A stretch of 64,000 bases of DNA from Granulicella rosea (GCF_900188085.1 NZ_FZOU01000013.1:22427-86426); one strand, 5' to 3'; positions 1 to 8,702 are shown, numbered from the stretch's first letter. Notes: generated by a model from the letters alone, not told the origin. Numbers and translations are program-made.

Positions 1-345
1 TGAACGCCCAGAGAAACAGGCCCAGCCGGCGCGTCGCACGGCGCGGACGCGTTGCAGGCGAGAGGCAGGATACAAGGGTGGAGACAGCTCGGGAGTAGAA
101 CACCATGTACGGAGACTCTCAGGTGCGGGGGCCGACCAATAGGTTCCCACCAACCGCGCGGCAGCGCCGGCACGAGGGGCTATCCCTTTGATTAGACAGT
201 TGAAGTTGACTTGCTGAAGTCTGGAAAGACTACCATACGTTGATTGCTACGCCACAAGATTCGTGCGTTGGGGCGTTTCAATCGAAAAAGACCACGGCGC
301 GCTCTCGACATAGGCCATCTATTCTGTTGGAAGAAGGAGAGTGGG
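1..345. other. Left flank, no supported gene
   Basis: No convincing reading frame was found here. A possible weak promoter lies near 206-236 (TTGACT, then TACCAT after 19 bp) upstream of the small gene at 346; the spacing is too long to trust. Confidence 0.3.
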
Positions 346-621
346 ATGACGCTTACCGAGTTCGCCGCAAGCGACGGCCAGTCCTACCGAGGCGCGCTGC
401 GCGCCCTGTGGCTCGCAGGTCGTGGAGATTGGGGGCCAGCGCATGAGATCGCCCAGGCCGACGACAGCCGCGAAGGCGCCTGGGTGCATGCCTATCTGCA
501 CCGGATGGAAGGCGATGCCGCCAACGCAGGCTACTGGTACCGGCGGGCCGGACGCCCGGCGCAAACCGGCAACCTTCACGCCGAGTGGGAGGCGATCGTC
601 GAGGAGCTATTGCGCGGTTGA
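346..621 (+). CDS. Conserved small hypothetical protein, 91 aa
   Basis: This is a short soluble protein of unknown function. The ATG at 346 was chosen over an upstream start at 244 because GAAGGAGA at 333-340 sits at a good distance in front of it. The sequence is Trp- and Ala-rich (ALRALWLAGRGDW, then GAWVHAYLHRMEGD and YWYRRAGRP). It resembles a family of roughly 90-residue uncharacterised proteins that I recall from many bacteria, apparently all-helical and TPR-like in spacing. No catalytic or metal-binding motif is visible. It stands alone upstream of the partition genes, and its relation to plasmid functions is unknown. Confidence 0.7.
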   Translation: MTLTEFAASDGQSYRGALRALWLAGRGDWGPAHEIAQADDSREGAWVHAYLHRMEGDAANAGYWYRRAGRPAQTGNLHAEWEAIVEELLRG

Positions 622-867
622 GGTCGGTGAGCTTCCTGTTCGAGGCTGTCAAGCTGGATTATTGCGTAAGCGCGCAGCTATACGGGGGGATGCCAACTTC
701 ATGCTCAAGCTGTGTAAGCTACGGCAAATAAACAGAATTCCGGGTGCTTGGGTCGACCGAACCGTGTCCTCCAGGCGGGGATTCCAGGGATTATGCATGT
801 GTGAGGGGCTTATGACTGCACCGCAAGAGCGTGGTTTTCTTGCGCAGTAAATTGATTATTCGAATGA

Positions 868-925
868 CCGGTTAACCGGACTATTGGATACCCGATGGGT
901 TGGTTTGCCGATGGACCGGTTGATC
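868..925. promoter_or_regulatory. Palindrome upstream of parA, candidate partition site or operator
   Basis: CCGGTTAACCGG at 868-879 is a perfect 12-bp palindrome. A related word, ACCGGTTGATCG, follows at about 915-926. Variants of GGTTAATCG recur between parA and the downstream RHH gene and again after it, so this is probably one cluster of binding sites for the partition DNA-binding protein. The rest of 622-940 shows no gene. Confidence 0.45.
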
Positions 926-940
926 GAGTATTCTTGCGCC

Positions 941-1525
941 ATGATCATTACCATGGCGTCCTTCAAAGGTGGAGTCGGCAAAAGCACCTCCGCCGTGCAT
1001 ATCGCGGCCCATCTCGCGAAGTCGGCGAAGACGCTGCTCGTCGACGGCGACCCGAACCGCAGCGTGACCCGCTGGGCTTCGCAGGGACGGCTTCCCTTCA
1101 CCGTGGTCAGCGAGGCTCAGGCGACGATGCATGCCCGCAACTACGAGCACATTGTGATCGACACCAAGGCGCGGCCCGATCCCGAGGATCTTCGCGAGAT
1201 CGCCACGGGCTGCCATCTGCTGGTGCTTCCCTGCACGCCCGATCCGCTCTCGGTCGACGCCCTGCTCGCCACGGTCAAGGAGTTACGGGGACTCGGCTCG
1301 GACCGATTTCGGGTCCTGATGACGATCGTCCCGCCCCGACCGAACCGGGATGGCGCGAAGGCCAGGGAGGCTCTGATCGAGGCGGGGCTTCCGCTCTTCG
1401 CGGCGCAGATTCCGCGGCTTGTCGGATTTCAGCGCTGCATTATCGAGGGCCAGGTCGTCTACTCGCCGGAGTACGGCGATGTAGGGACGGAGATCGAAGA
1501 ACTGGTTCACCAGTCCACCGGTTAA
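941..1525 (+). CDS. parA: ParA-family partition ATPase, 194 aa
   Basis: Type Ib-like plasmid partition ATPase that positions plasmid copies by an ATP-dependent cycle on nucleoid DNA. The protein opens with MIITMASFKGGVGKST, the deviant Walker A motif with both signature lysines, directly at the N terminus. Later come DGDPNRSVTRWA (switch I region) and HIVIDTKARPD (Walker B). The length of 194 residues and absence of an N-terminal HTH fit the small ParA/MipZ type that relies on a separate small DNA-binding partner; one lies 145 bp downstream at 1670. The ATG at 941 gives the canonical N terminus. An upstream TTG at 884 and ATG at 911 are in frame but would add an unusual extension. No strong Shine-Dalgarno sequence is present. 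Confidence 0.9.
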   Translation: MIITMASFKGGVGKSTSAVHIAAHLAKSAKTLLVDGDPNRSVTRWASQGRLPFTVVSEAQATMHARNYEHIVIDTKARPDPEDLREIATGCHLLVLPCTPDPLSVDALLATVKELRGLGSDRFRVLMTIVPPRPNRDGAKAREALIEAGLPLFAAQIPRLVGFQRCIIEGQVVYSPEYGDVGTEIEELVHQSTG

Positions 1526-1625
1526 TCGATGTATCGAAAATTCCAGCGCAACAGAAGCGCTTACGCGGTAAATCGAAGATTCGATACATCGGACCGCTGA
1601 TTAATCGGGTAATTGAATTGCCTTT
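1516..1625. repeat. Inverted repeat cluster between parA and the RHH gene, candidate parS
   Basis: CGATGTATCGAA at 1527-1538 and its exact reverse complement at 1580-1591 form a 12-bp inverted repeat spaced 41 bp apart. It is flanked by CCGGTTAATCG (1518-1528) and GATTAATCGG (about 1599-1608). Arrangement and position suit a centromere-like or autoregulatory binding site. Confidence 0.5.
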
Positions 1626-1669
1626 TGCAATCTACATCCGCAATCTATATCCCAGGAGGAGCCAGGTCG

Positions 1670-1936
1670 ATGAGTAAAACGAACCAGTTCCGGTCTCTGA
1701 TCGAGGCGAGCGGTCAGGCGCCCGTAGCAGAGCCCAATCTTCCCGTCGTTCACGCCGTGGAGACGAAACGCACACGACGGATCGGGAAGCGTACCGCGCC
1801 GGACTACGTTCAGGTCGGCGTCTACATCCCCAAGGCGCTGCACAACAAGGCGAAGGTTCTACTGATCCAGGAGGGCCACGACCGCGACTTCAGCCAGTTG
1901 ATCGGCGACCTGCTGCAGCAGTATGTCGGCAGTTAA
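1670..1936 (+). CDS. Small ribbon-helix-helix protein, probable partition partner of ParA, 88 aa
   Basis: Probable ParG/ParB-like DNA-binding adaptor that binds the plasmid centromere and stimulates ParA. The N-terminal 40 residues are basic and unstructured-looking. The C-terminal half, roughly residues 42-87 (YVQVGVYIPKALHNKAKVLL, then a second helix to QQYV), has the beta-helix-helix pattern of the RHH/Arc superfamily. The start at 1670 follows AGGAGGA at 1654-1660 with normal spacing. Its place directly after parA is the usual par operon order. The RHH assignment comes from pattern only; the role is inferred from context. Confidence 0.75.
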   Translation: MSKTNQFRSLIEASGQAPVAEPNLPVVHAVETKRTRRIGKRTAPDYVQVGVYIPKALHNKAKVLLIQEGHDRDFSQLIGDLLQQYVGS

Positions 1937-2025
1937 TCGATTCTCCGGATATCTGAATGATCGGTTAATCGGTCAATCGAATCGCTAAATCCTCGAATAA
2001 CTGGATCATCGCTTCATCGGCTATT
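1933..2025. repeat. GGTTAATCG-type repeats downstream of the partition gene
   Basis: The words GTTAATCG, ATCGGTTAATCGGT (1960-1973), TCAATCG, AATCG and ATCATCG are clustered in under 100 bp. They match words near parA, suggesting another set of partition or repression sites before repA. Confidence 0.4.
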
Positions 2026-2122
2026 ACGACATGGCCGGAGTCGTCGACGTAGTAAAGTTACTGGAACGGTTCGGGGCGCCGGACCGATCCGGCATCCGGT
2101 CACCGCGCAGGTTGGAGCGGCA

Positions 2123-3121
2123 ATGAAAGAAGAGAAGGCACAACCCGAACCGGCGCTGCCGGTGAAGAAGCCGCGGAGCCGGGCGGCCGAGACCAGGGCG
2201 GCGCGCGACAAACAGGCCCTGCGCCTGGGCCAGTTGGTCGACGATCGCAACACCGGCAAGCTCGGCGAGGAGGTCATCAAGATCGCCCAGGCGATGCTTC
2301 TCTGCACGCTGCCATACAGCGCCACCACGGAGCGCGACGTCGTGCGCAAGGCCAGGCTGGGCGACGGTTCGACGCTGCTCGTGACCTTCAGCGCGGGCAT
2401 CAACAATGTGCCTCTGCCGTTCGGCGCCGACCGGAAGCTGCTGGCCTGGGTGCTGGACCGCGCGATCAAGTCCGACTCGCCCTCGATCGGCTGGGAGTCG
2501 GCGTGGGAGTATCAAAAAGAGATGGGCCTTTCGCGATCCGGCAAGAACAATAAGGATCTGCGGGATCGATTTCTGCGCATCAGCGGCCTGAATATCAGCA
2601 TCCAGCGCAAGGATACGACCTCGATCGCGGGCAAGAATTTTTCCATCATCGACAGCTACAAGCTGCCGGCGTCGATCCAGCGGCGGAACTTCAACCCGGA
2701 TCAGCAGACCCTGCTCGAGCTCTCGGCCTCGCCCTCCGCGGTCGATACGACGCCCTATGGCATCTCGCTCAATCGCAGCCTCTTCGACGACATCCGGCGC
2801 CATCACGTGGTCGTGCCTCGCAGCCTGTGGAGCCAGACGAAGGGGAACTCGCAGGTGCAGGATATGGTGCTGTGGCTCTACTGCCGCTGCTATGCGGCGC
2901 AGACGGAGTCGGTCATCCCGTGGGCGTCGCTGGCGGACCAGTTTCCCCAGGACTCCAACCGGCGGCGCATGCGGGAGCACGCGCGCGAGGCGATCCGCCT
3001 GCTGCGCCATCTCTGGCCAGGGTGCCGGATCGAGGCGATCGAACCGGGAATCTGGGTCGACAGGGCGACACAGCCCCTGCTGCTGGACGATCCGTCGAAG
3101 GGCCGCATCCGGCGTCTGTAG
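2123..3121 (+). CDS. repA: RepA-family plasmid replication initiator, 332 aa
   Basis: Initiator that would bind the adjacent iterons and open the plasmid origin. The N terminus (about 1-40) is charged and basic. The centre carries LPFGADRKLLAWVLDRAIKS, a segment typical of the plasmid-encoded RepA family (Pfam RepA_C type). Further on are a GKNNKDLRDRFLRISG region and YGISLNRSLFDDIRRHHVVVP, again family-typical, followed by a second winged-helix-like part (WLYCRCYAAQTE, IPWASLADQF). The ATG at 2123 is preceded by GGAGCGG (2112-2118). The gene sits between the partition genes and a dense array of direct repeats, the usual arrangement for an iteron-controlled replicon. Family assignment is by motif recognition, not alignment. 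Confidence 0.85.
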   Translation: MKEEKAQPEPALPVKKPRSRAAETRAARDKQALRLGQLVDDRNTGKLGEEVIKIAQAMLLCTLPYSATTERDVVRKARLGDGSTLLVTFSAGINNVPLPFGADRKLLAWVLDRAIKSDSPSIGWESAWEYQKEMGLSRSGKNNKDLRDRFLRISGLNISIQRKDTTSIAGKNFSIIDSYKLPASIQRRNFNPDQQTLLELSASPSAVDTTPYGISLNRSLFDDIRRHHVVVPRSLWSQTKGNSQVQDMVLWLYCRCYAAQTESVIPWASLADQFPQDSNRRRMREHAREAIRLLRHLWPGCRIEAIEPGIWVDRATQPLLLDDPSKGRIRRL

Positions 3122-3133
3122 TCGCGCACGTGC

Positions 3134-3615
3134 GAACTTCCACGTACGCCAGCGGGCGTGTTTCGAGCGTGCAGTGTGAACCTCCACGTACAGGCACGGC
3201 TCGCCCCGTCAAATCGGTGAACCTCCACGTACGCGTGGAACGAGAGCCTTCAGTGAACTTCCACGTACACCGCGAAACGAAAGACGTGAACCTCCACGTA
3301 CGGCGAGAGCCTGCGGTGGATGAACTTCCACGTACACATATCGACGCCCTGAGGGTCAACTTCCACGTACAAATGAAGTAGTTACAGGCACTCCCACTTC
3401 ATGGTTCGGCATGAACTTCCACGTACACTTCGAGCATCTAGGGGCGCGGCGAAGCCATGTGAACCTCCGCGTACACTTATCCACATTTGCACTGCATCCC
3501 TCAGTTTTTGCGGGAACTTCCACGTGCAGGCCGGCGCACTTCCACGTACATGAGGGCGCACTTCCACGTACGAAAGAGTGAACCTCCACGTATATCCACG
3601 TGTACTTCCACGTAC
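3134..3615 (+). repeat. Iteron array, probable origin of replication (oriV)
   Basis: Fourteen direct copies of a 14-bp unit, consensus GAACYTCCACGTAC, all in one orientation. They start at 3134, 3178, 3219, 3255, 3288, 3322, 3357, 3413, 3461, 3514, 3536, 3558, 3580 and 3602. The last five starts are exactly 22 bp apart, about two helical turns; the first nine are irregular (33-56 bp). Copies alternate C or T at the fifth base, and a few diverge (GCGTAC at 3461, GTGC at 3514, TAT at 3580). Location just after repA and the phasing identify iterons. Short units and non-uniform spacing exclude a CRISPR array. Confidence 0.88.
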
Positions 3616-3863
3616 TGCTTAATAGGAAGCAAGAGATTACAAGAGAAACACGAGTACAAAAGAGAGTGCAAGAGTAGAAGTGCGTGAAAAAAGAGGAGAA
3701 ATGCCAAGGATAGAGGAGACAAACCCGTTCGAGCGGGCGAAGGATCGCTAAACTCTCGAAAGGTCGAGCTGTTTCGAGCGGTGGATCGGCTCGCGGGATG
3801 GCTTGACTTGCGGATAAGTCCTCTGACGCTATCGTTTTGCCGAGACATAGCGTACGTCCAGGT
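3616..3863. other. Purine-rich, AT-richer tract beside the iterons
   Basis: From about 3625 to 3720 the plus strand is strongly purine-biased and contains repeated CAAGAG/AAAGAG/GAGGAG words. It is less GC-rich than its surroundings, so it is a candidate duplex-unwinding region of the origin. No gene is supported here. Confidence 0.4.
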
Positions 3864-6800
3864 TCACATCTTTGGGGAAGCCTGCATGGCAGCCCGGTCG
3901 AGGTCCAGTATGCTGACGCCGCCGATCAGGCCGGACTCCGGCAGGGCTGGCATGGGCGCGCCGGGTCGCGCTGGCGGCACGTCGCGCAGGATGCGCTGCT
4001 CCGGAGGCAGGGTGCGGTCGCCGAGGATGCGGTTCGTCCACTCGTTGGTGACCGCGATCTCCAGCCGATTGATGCCGGGCCGGATGGCGCCGGTGATGTC
4101 GACCTCGTACGGCGGCGCCCAGGTGACGCCCACGGGGCGGCCGTTCAGCTTGACCGCCGCGATGTCGCGCACATCGTCGAAGTGCAGGAAGATGCGGCCC
4201 TTACCGTTCGACCCGCGACGGAGCATGGTCGCCGATGCCGGGAAGGTCGTGCTGTAGGATGCGGTCCCGGAGAAGAACCTCACTGCCGGATTGGTGCTTT
4301 CGGTCCAGGAGGCGAGGCTGCTGAGCCGCACTGTCGCCGGCGTCTGCGGCGACTGGGCGAAGGTCGCGGTCCATGGTCCTTGCAGCCTGGCCAGCGTTCT
4401 GGATGCTGCGGTGGCGTCTGGGGCGGTTGAAGATGTGTCGCGTACGAGCACGAACACCGCCTCGCGCGCGGCCAGGTCGAGTTCGACGCCGGTGAGGCCT
4501 TGCGCTGCAACGTACGCCGCGGGTTGCAGGCCGGGCTGCCGGTTGCCGGAGCTGTCTTCGACTACTGCTGCCTGAAAGGCGGTCAAGGTGACAGACCCGT
4601 CCATCGGGCGCCAGATCTCAACGCTTCTGCCCGTGGCTCGCAGGCGCGCCGCCATGTGCTCCGGGCGGTCGGACTGATTCACGACGAAGTACGCATCGGC
4701 ATGCGGGAGGTGGCGGTGAATCCAGACGGGCGGGTTCTCGGGTGCGCCGCTGGCGGAGAAGTCCGGGTCCACGTGCAGGCGTGTGAGGATCTCTCCGAGG
4801 GCGAGGCCGGTGTAGACGGTTCCTTTGCTGAAGTGGTGCTCGGTCCTGGTGACGCCGTCGGTATCGGCCCACAGGTCGGTTGCGAGCGCATGGACCTCGG
4901 CGTCGGCGGCGGGGTAGTGGGCCAGGCTGGGCGAGGCGGCTGGCTTCGGGCCTGCGATGGTCAATCCGGCGGCGACCAGGTCGTGCAGCCTGCGCAGGAC
5001 CTCGGGCGTCATCTGCGTCGTGGGCGGCAGCACGAGCAGGCGATAGGTCGCGCCGCTGTCGAGTCGCAGGCGGCCTTCGGCGTCGACGTTCGCGTGATGG
5101 AGCAGGATGTCGGTGTTGAGGTAGTCGTAGTCGAAGCCCGGGGGCGGAGCGGGTTCGAGACCCGAGCCCCAGAAGGGCATCGTCGAGGGCGCGCCCTCGG
5201 GCAGCAGGTAGGCGAGGTCCGCGACGGAGCTGCCCTGCTGCAGCATGTAGGAGACGCGCGCGACGTAGTCCATGAAGGGCTTCGCCTGCTCCGCCCAGGT
5301 GATGTTGCGGTTCAGGTGCGTGCCGACCATGGTGTTGCCCGGCGGCGTGTCGAGAGGCTGATGGGCAGAGGTGTGGAAGACGAGCCGGTTGATGCCCTGG
5401 GTGAACCAGTAGTCGGCGATCTTCTTCAACGTGTAGGGCGACTCGTAGCCGCCGCCGGTGAAGGACTCCGCCGCGACGATGGGCTTGCCGTAGACATGCG
5501 CGGTGGAGGCCGCGCCGCGTACGTCGACGTAGTACATCGACTCCGGATGCAGGGCGTGGACCCAGAACTCGGCCATCGGGATGTCGACCTTGCTCTTGTT
5601 GAGCAGCGTGTCCTCGGGGATCTCGAGCGCGACGCCGGAGGCCTCGGAGTAGTTCTCCATGCCGCGTTTGTGGATCTCGCCGGTCATGGCGCCGTAGAAC
5701 TCCTCGGCGTACATATCGGCCAGGGTGCGGCGGAAGTCCCAGAGGAAGCGGTCGCTGACGTCGGCGTTGTCGACGACGCGGCCGGCGAGTACGGGCAGGT
5801 AGCGGGTGGGGTCGTAGCCGCGACGCTGCGTGAACTGGGCGATCATGGCGTCGGTCCAGTTCTGCATGCCGGCCTCCCAGCTATCCATGGTCATGTAGTG
5901 GGTGGTCGCGCCGAGCAGCGAGCCGAGGTGCTTCTGCAGCGGATCGACGTATCCGGCGAAGTACTGGCGCACGTAGTCGCCGCTGAGCTTGTCGACCTCG
6001 TAGCCGCTGCCTGCGGGGACGGATGGACGGTTCTTCGCGCCGGTCAGCGCGTAGCCCATGCGCAGCACGGTCCAGTGGCCGGCGGGTACGTCCCAGTCTA
6101 GCGTGCCGTCGGGCTTCAGGTGCGAGGTCAGGTCAAGGACGCCGTCGTGGGGGATTCCGACGGAAGCAGGAGTGGGGGCGCCGTCGTAGGTATCCATCAG
6201 GCTGCCGAAGGCGCCCTTGTCCTCCCAGCGGTGAACGCGCGCGTCGGCGAAGAGGATCGCCTCGGTGAGGGTGAACTCCTTCGCGGGCAGGACCGGTCCG
6301 CCGTGGATGACGGCTGCCGGGGTCAGGCCCGCTCCGTCGAGCTCGATACGGAAGAAGCGCGCCGTGACGGCAGGGAAGGCGAAGGTGCGGATGGAGGCGC
6401 CGTGATAGCCCTGCGGGCCGGGTGTGTCGAGCACGGTGCGAAAGGTGTGGCCGTCGTTGCTGGCGAGGAGCTTGCCGACGGGGATGCGTCCACGCACGCC
6501 GAACGAGAGCGCACGCGCGGTGTAGGGCTGGGCGAACTCGAACTGCAGCCAGGCGGGCGAGCCGTCTTTGGGCGCCGGGATGGTGATGGAGGTGTTGAGG
6601 CTGTCGTCCAGCAACGGCGCCGGGTCGATAGCGCCGCTGCTGGCGGTCACGCGTGGGTGCAGCGACTGCGCGGACGCGCCCTCGGGCGTGCGGTAGGCGA
6701 TCACGGCGGAGTCACGGTAGAAGTGCGGCGCGTCGGGCCGGGCGCCGGCATCGCGCACCGGGCCTTCGTTCGAGGGAGGCTCCGGCAGGCGTCCGGTGAA

Positions 6801-7256
6801 ATGTGCGCCGCCGTCGATGGCGGTCTCGCTCCAGACGAGCCGCTTCATGGCCATCTGCTGCGTCACCCACGGGCCGCCGGCCTCGCTCCATCCGGCGCAA
6901 CTGAAGATGGACATCTCAAGGCCGAGGCGTTTGGCCTCTTCGGCCGAGTGCCGCACGGCGTGGTACCACTCCTCCGTGCCGAAGTGGATCTTCGGCTCGA
7001 CGGTCTGGCCGCCGCCGGAGGCGACATCGACCAGTTGAAAGCCGCCGATGCCGGATCGCTTCATCCACTCCAGATCCCTGGTGATGCCGGCCTCGTCGAC
7101 GTTGCCGTTGGTCCAGTGCCACCAGGTGCGGGGCCGCGCGGAGTCGGGCGGGTCTTTGAATCCGGCGGCGAGCGGGTCGGCCGTCTGCGCGAGGCCCGTT
7201 GTAGCGGCAGAGGCGAGAAGAGCGGCGGCCAGGATGCGGCGGGTCGAAGGGGTCAT
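3864..7256 (-). CDS. GH106-type alpha-L-rhamnosidase, exported, 1130 aa
   Basis: Predicted to release L-rhamnose from plant pectic or other rhamnosides in the periplasm or outside. An N-terminal signal peptide ends near residue 23 (AATTGLAQ). The following block, PRTWWHWTNGNVDEAGITRDLEWMKRSGIGG split across residues about 42-72, is the hallmark opening of glycoside hydrolase family 106. Later segments such as CAGWSEAGGPWV and YYVDVRGAASTAHVYGKP are family-like, and a jelly-roll-like C terminus ends at about residue 1100. The length matches GH106 (around 1000-1150 aa). The ATG at 7256 directly abuts the TAA of the upstream esterase gene (7257-7259), so the two are almost certainly translationally coupled. 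The exact linkage attacked cannot be read from the sequence. Confidence 0.85.
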   Translation of the reverse strand: MTPSTRRILAAALLASAATTGLAQTADPLAAGFKDPPDSARPRTWWHWTNGNVDEAGITRDLEWMKRSGIGGFQLVDVASGGGQTVEPKIHFGTEEWYHAVRHSAEEAKRLGLEMSIFSCAGWSEAGGPWVTQQMAMKRLVWSETAIDGGAHFTGRLPEPPSNEGPVRDAGARPDAPHFYRDSAVIAYRTPEGASAQSLHPRVTASSGAIDPAPLLDDSLNTSITIPAPKDGSPAWLQFEFAQPYTARALSFGVRGRIPVGKLLASNDGHTFRTVLDTPGPQGYHGASIRTFAFPAVTARFFRIELDGAGLTPAAVIHGGPVLPAKEFTLTEAILFADARVHRWEDKGAFGSLMDTYDGAPTPASVGIPHDGVLDLTSHLKPDGTLDWDVPAGHWTVLRMGYALTGAKNRPSVPAGSGYEVDKLSGDYVRQYFAGYVDPLQKHLGSLLGATTHYMTMDSWEAGMQNWTDAMIAQFTQRRGYDPTRYLPVLAGRVVDNADVSDRFLWDFRRTLADMYAEEFYGAMTGEIHKRGMENYSEASGVALEIPEDTLLNKSKVDIPMAEFWVHALHPESMYYVDVRGAASTAHVYGKPIVAAESFTGGGYESPYTLKKIADYWFTQGINRLVFHTSAHQPLDTPPGNTMVGTHLNRNITWAEQAKPFMDYVARVSYMLQQGSSVADLAYLLPEGAPSTMPFWGSGLEPAPPPGFDYDYLNTDILLHHANVDAEGRLRLDSGATYRLLVLPPTTQMTPEVLRRLHDLVAAGLTIAGPKPAASPSLAHYPAADAEVHALATDLWADTDGVTRTEHHFSKGTVYTGLALGEILTRLHVDPDFSASGAPENPPVWIHRHLPHADAYFVVNQSDRPEHMAARLRATGRSVEIWRPMDGSVTLTAFQAAVVEDSSGNRQPGLQPAAYVAAQGLTGVELDLAAREAVFVLVRDTSSTAPDATAASRTLARLQGPWTATFAQSPQTPATVRLSSLASWTESTNPAVRFFSGTASYSTTFPASATMLRRGSNGKGRIFLHFDDVRDIAAVKLNGRPVGVTWAPPYEVDITGAIRPGINRLEIAVTNEWTNRILGDRTLPPEQRILRDVPPARPGAPMPALPESGLIGGVSILDLDRAAMQASPKM

Positions 7257-8597
7257 TTAGCGTTCCGGGTGCAGCGTCTGCTTCAGGAATTGCACGTAGA
7301 CGCCCCAGTCGGAGGGGACCATGCCGTGGCCGCCATCGTGCATGTAGTAGCTGAGGCCGTCGCGGAGGATGGGCGTCTTCGCCGCGGGCCAGACGTCCGT
7401 GCCGAGGTCCTGCTTGCCGAGCAGACGATAGACCGGCCCGGCGGCGACGGCGGAGAGGAACTCGCCCTTCGGGTCGGACCAGTTGTCCGTGTCGCCCGTC
7501 TGCAGCAGCAGGGGGCGCGGGGCGATCAGCGCGACGAGCAGGTTGGCGTCCATCGGCGCCTTGTCCGGGAATCCGCCCCACTTGGCGAAGTTCGCCGCGA
7601 ACTGATACGGATAGCGCGTGGGCGCGGTCAGGTGCGCGATGGTCTCGCCGTAGTTGCGATGGCTGAGCGCGGCGCCGCCCTCGCCCGAGCAGCTTGCGAT
7701 GACCGCGGCGAAGCGCTCGTCATGCGCGCCCGCCCACATCGCGGTCTTGCCCAGCCGCGAAATGCCGTGGATGGCCACGCGTCTGCTATCCACGCCCTTG
7801 TCGGTTTCAAGGTAGTCCTGCGCGCGGCTCATGCCCCAGGCCCAGGCCGCGATCGTGCCCCAGTCGTCGGGCGGCCGGTTGTCCTCCGTGCCGCCCGGTT
7901 TGGCGTAGCGGGCGCGGATGCCGTTGGGGAAGCCTCCGAGATAGTCCGGGTCGACATCGCCGTAATAGAAGGTCGCGACGCCGATGCCCGCATCGAGCAG
8001 CGGCTCGACGTCGAGCTTGCCGAAGCCGCGCCCCGTGGGCTGGATGCGGGTGTTCGTCTTCGGATCCCAGACCGTCTCGGGCGCGATGCCGGGGTCGTCG
8101 ACCGCGTTCTGCACTGCGCCGAAGTTGATGCTCAGCAGCATCGGCGCCGGCTTCGTGGCGGCCGCGGGCAGGTACATCAGGAGCTGAATCGTAGGTCCGG
8201 TCTTATCCTTCGTGAGATAGATTTTGACCTGGCGGCGGATCGCCTTGCCGTTCAGCGCGGGCGTTCCCTTATCGAAGACCTCGAAGGATTCGTCCGCCGG
8301 CCGGCCGGGCGCCTTGCCGAACTGCTCGGTCTCGAAGAGCGAGACGATCTCCGGCCGCCGCTGCCCGATCCACGTCTTCGCGTCCCGGACGTGCTTGCCG
8401 TCGTTCAGGATCAGGGCGTCGGGCAGGATGTAAGTCCCTGCCTTTGCCTCCACATAGTTCACCGGGATGCCGGCAACGACCTCGGGCGAGGGCTTGGGAG
8501 TCTTCGGCGCGTCCTGCGCCGTTACTGCCTGGGCCAGCGCACAGGTGGCGAGCGCCGCCAGGCCGGCGAGAGGGGCAAATGCTTTCAAACGCGTCAT
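7257..8597 (-). CDS. CE15 glucuronoyl esterase-like hydrolase, exported, 446 aa
   Basis: Alpha/beta hydrolase of carbohydrate esterase family 15. Characterised members cleave the ester between 4-O-methylglucuronic acid of xylan and lignin alcohols. The nucleophile motif HGISRLGK places Ser at residue 280; family members usually read GCSRxGK. The acid is probably Glu306 in CSGEGG and the base His424 in DGGHG, giving a complete triad. The start at 8597 begins a clean signal peptide (MTRLKAFAPLAGLAALATCALAQA). An in-frame start at 8702 would precede it with an unlikely 35-residue extension. Together with the coupled GH106 gene this suggests a small plant cell wall degradation operon. Confidence 0.85.
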   Translation of the reverse strand: MTRLKAFAPLAGLAALATCALAQAVTAQDAPKTPKPSPEVVAGIPVNYVEAKAGTYILPDALILNDGKHVRDAKTWIGQRRPEIVSLFETEQFGKAPGRPADESFEVFDKGTPALNGKAIRRQVKIYLTKDKTGPTIQLLMYLPAAATKPAPMLLSINFGAVQNAVDDPGIAPETVWDPKTNTRIQPTGRGFGKLDVEPLLDAGIGVATFYYGDVDPDYLGGFPNGIRARYAKPGGTEDNRPPDDWGTIAAWAWGMSRAQDYLETDKGVDSRRVAIHGISRLGKTAMWAGAHDERFAAVIASCSGEGGAALSHRNYGETIAHLTAPTRYPYQFAANFAKWGGFPDKAPMDANLLVALIAPRPLLLQTGDTDNWSDPKGEFLSAVAAGPVYRLLGKQDLGTDVWPAAKTPILRDGLSYYMHDGGHGMVPSDWGVYVQFLKQTLHPER

Positions 8598-8605
8598 TGC
8601 ACGCA

Positions 8606-8620
8606 CCAATTTCAAATTGG
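8606..8620. promoter_or_regulatory. Perfect 7-1-7 inverted repeat upstream of the CE15 gene
   Basis: CCAATTT-C-AAATTGG lies 8 bp upstream of the esterase start codon, inside its leader. It is a good candidate operator for a substrate-responsive repressor. No cognate regulator gene is adjacent. Confidence 0.45.
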
Positions 8621-8661
8621 AAATACTTTCAGACCGAAACCCTAGACGCCGCGCGAAAGGC

Positions 8662-8702
8662 TTGTCAAGGCTCGCGCGCGGCGATATGGCAAAGATTGCC
8701 AT
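8662..8702 (+). promoter_or_regulatory. parDE promoter with overlapping operator
   Basis: TTGTCA (8662-8667), a 17-bp spacer and TATGGC (8685-8690) fit a sigma-70 promoter. ATGGCAA-AGA-TTGCCAT (8686-8702) is a perfect 7-bp inverted repeat covering the -10, as expected for autorepression by ParD. Confidence 0.5.

Noticed and set aside
3356..3589. Antisense peptides rich in MEVH/WKF repeats
   Set aside because: These are translations of the iteron units on the opposite strand; there is no ribosome site or independent coding signal.
3134..3615. CRISPR array
   Set aside because: Units are only 14 bp and imperfect, gaps range from 8 to 42 bp, no cas genes are nearby, and the position after repA explains them as iterons.
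4500..6101. Long plus-strand frame of 533 codons opposite the GH106 gene
   Set aside because: It is a shadow in GC-rich DNA: Val/Gly/Arg-rich sequence with no recognisable domain, fully inside a well-supported minus-strand enzyme.
6120..8645. Plus-strand frame of 841 codons across the GH106/CE15 junction
   Set aside because: It has low-information composition and overlaps two catalytic genes in antisense; no homology pattern could be seen.
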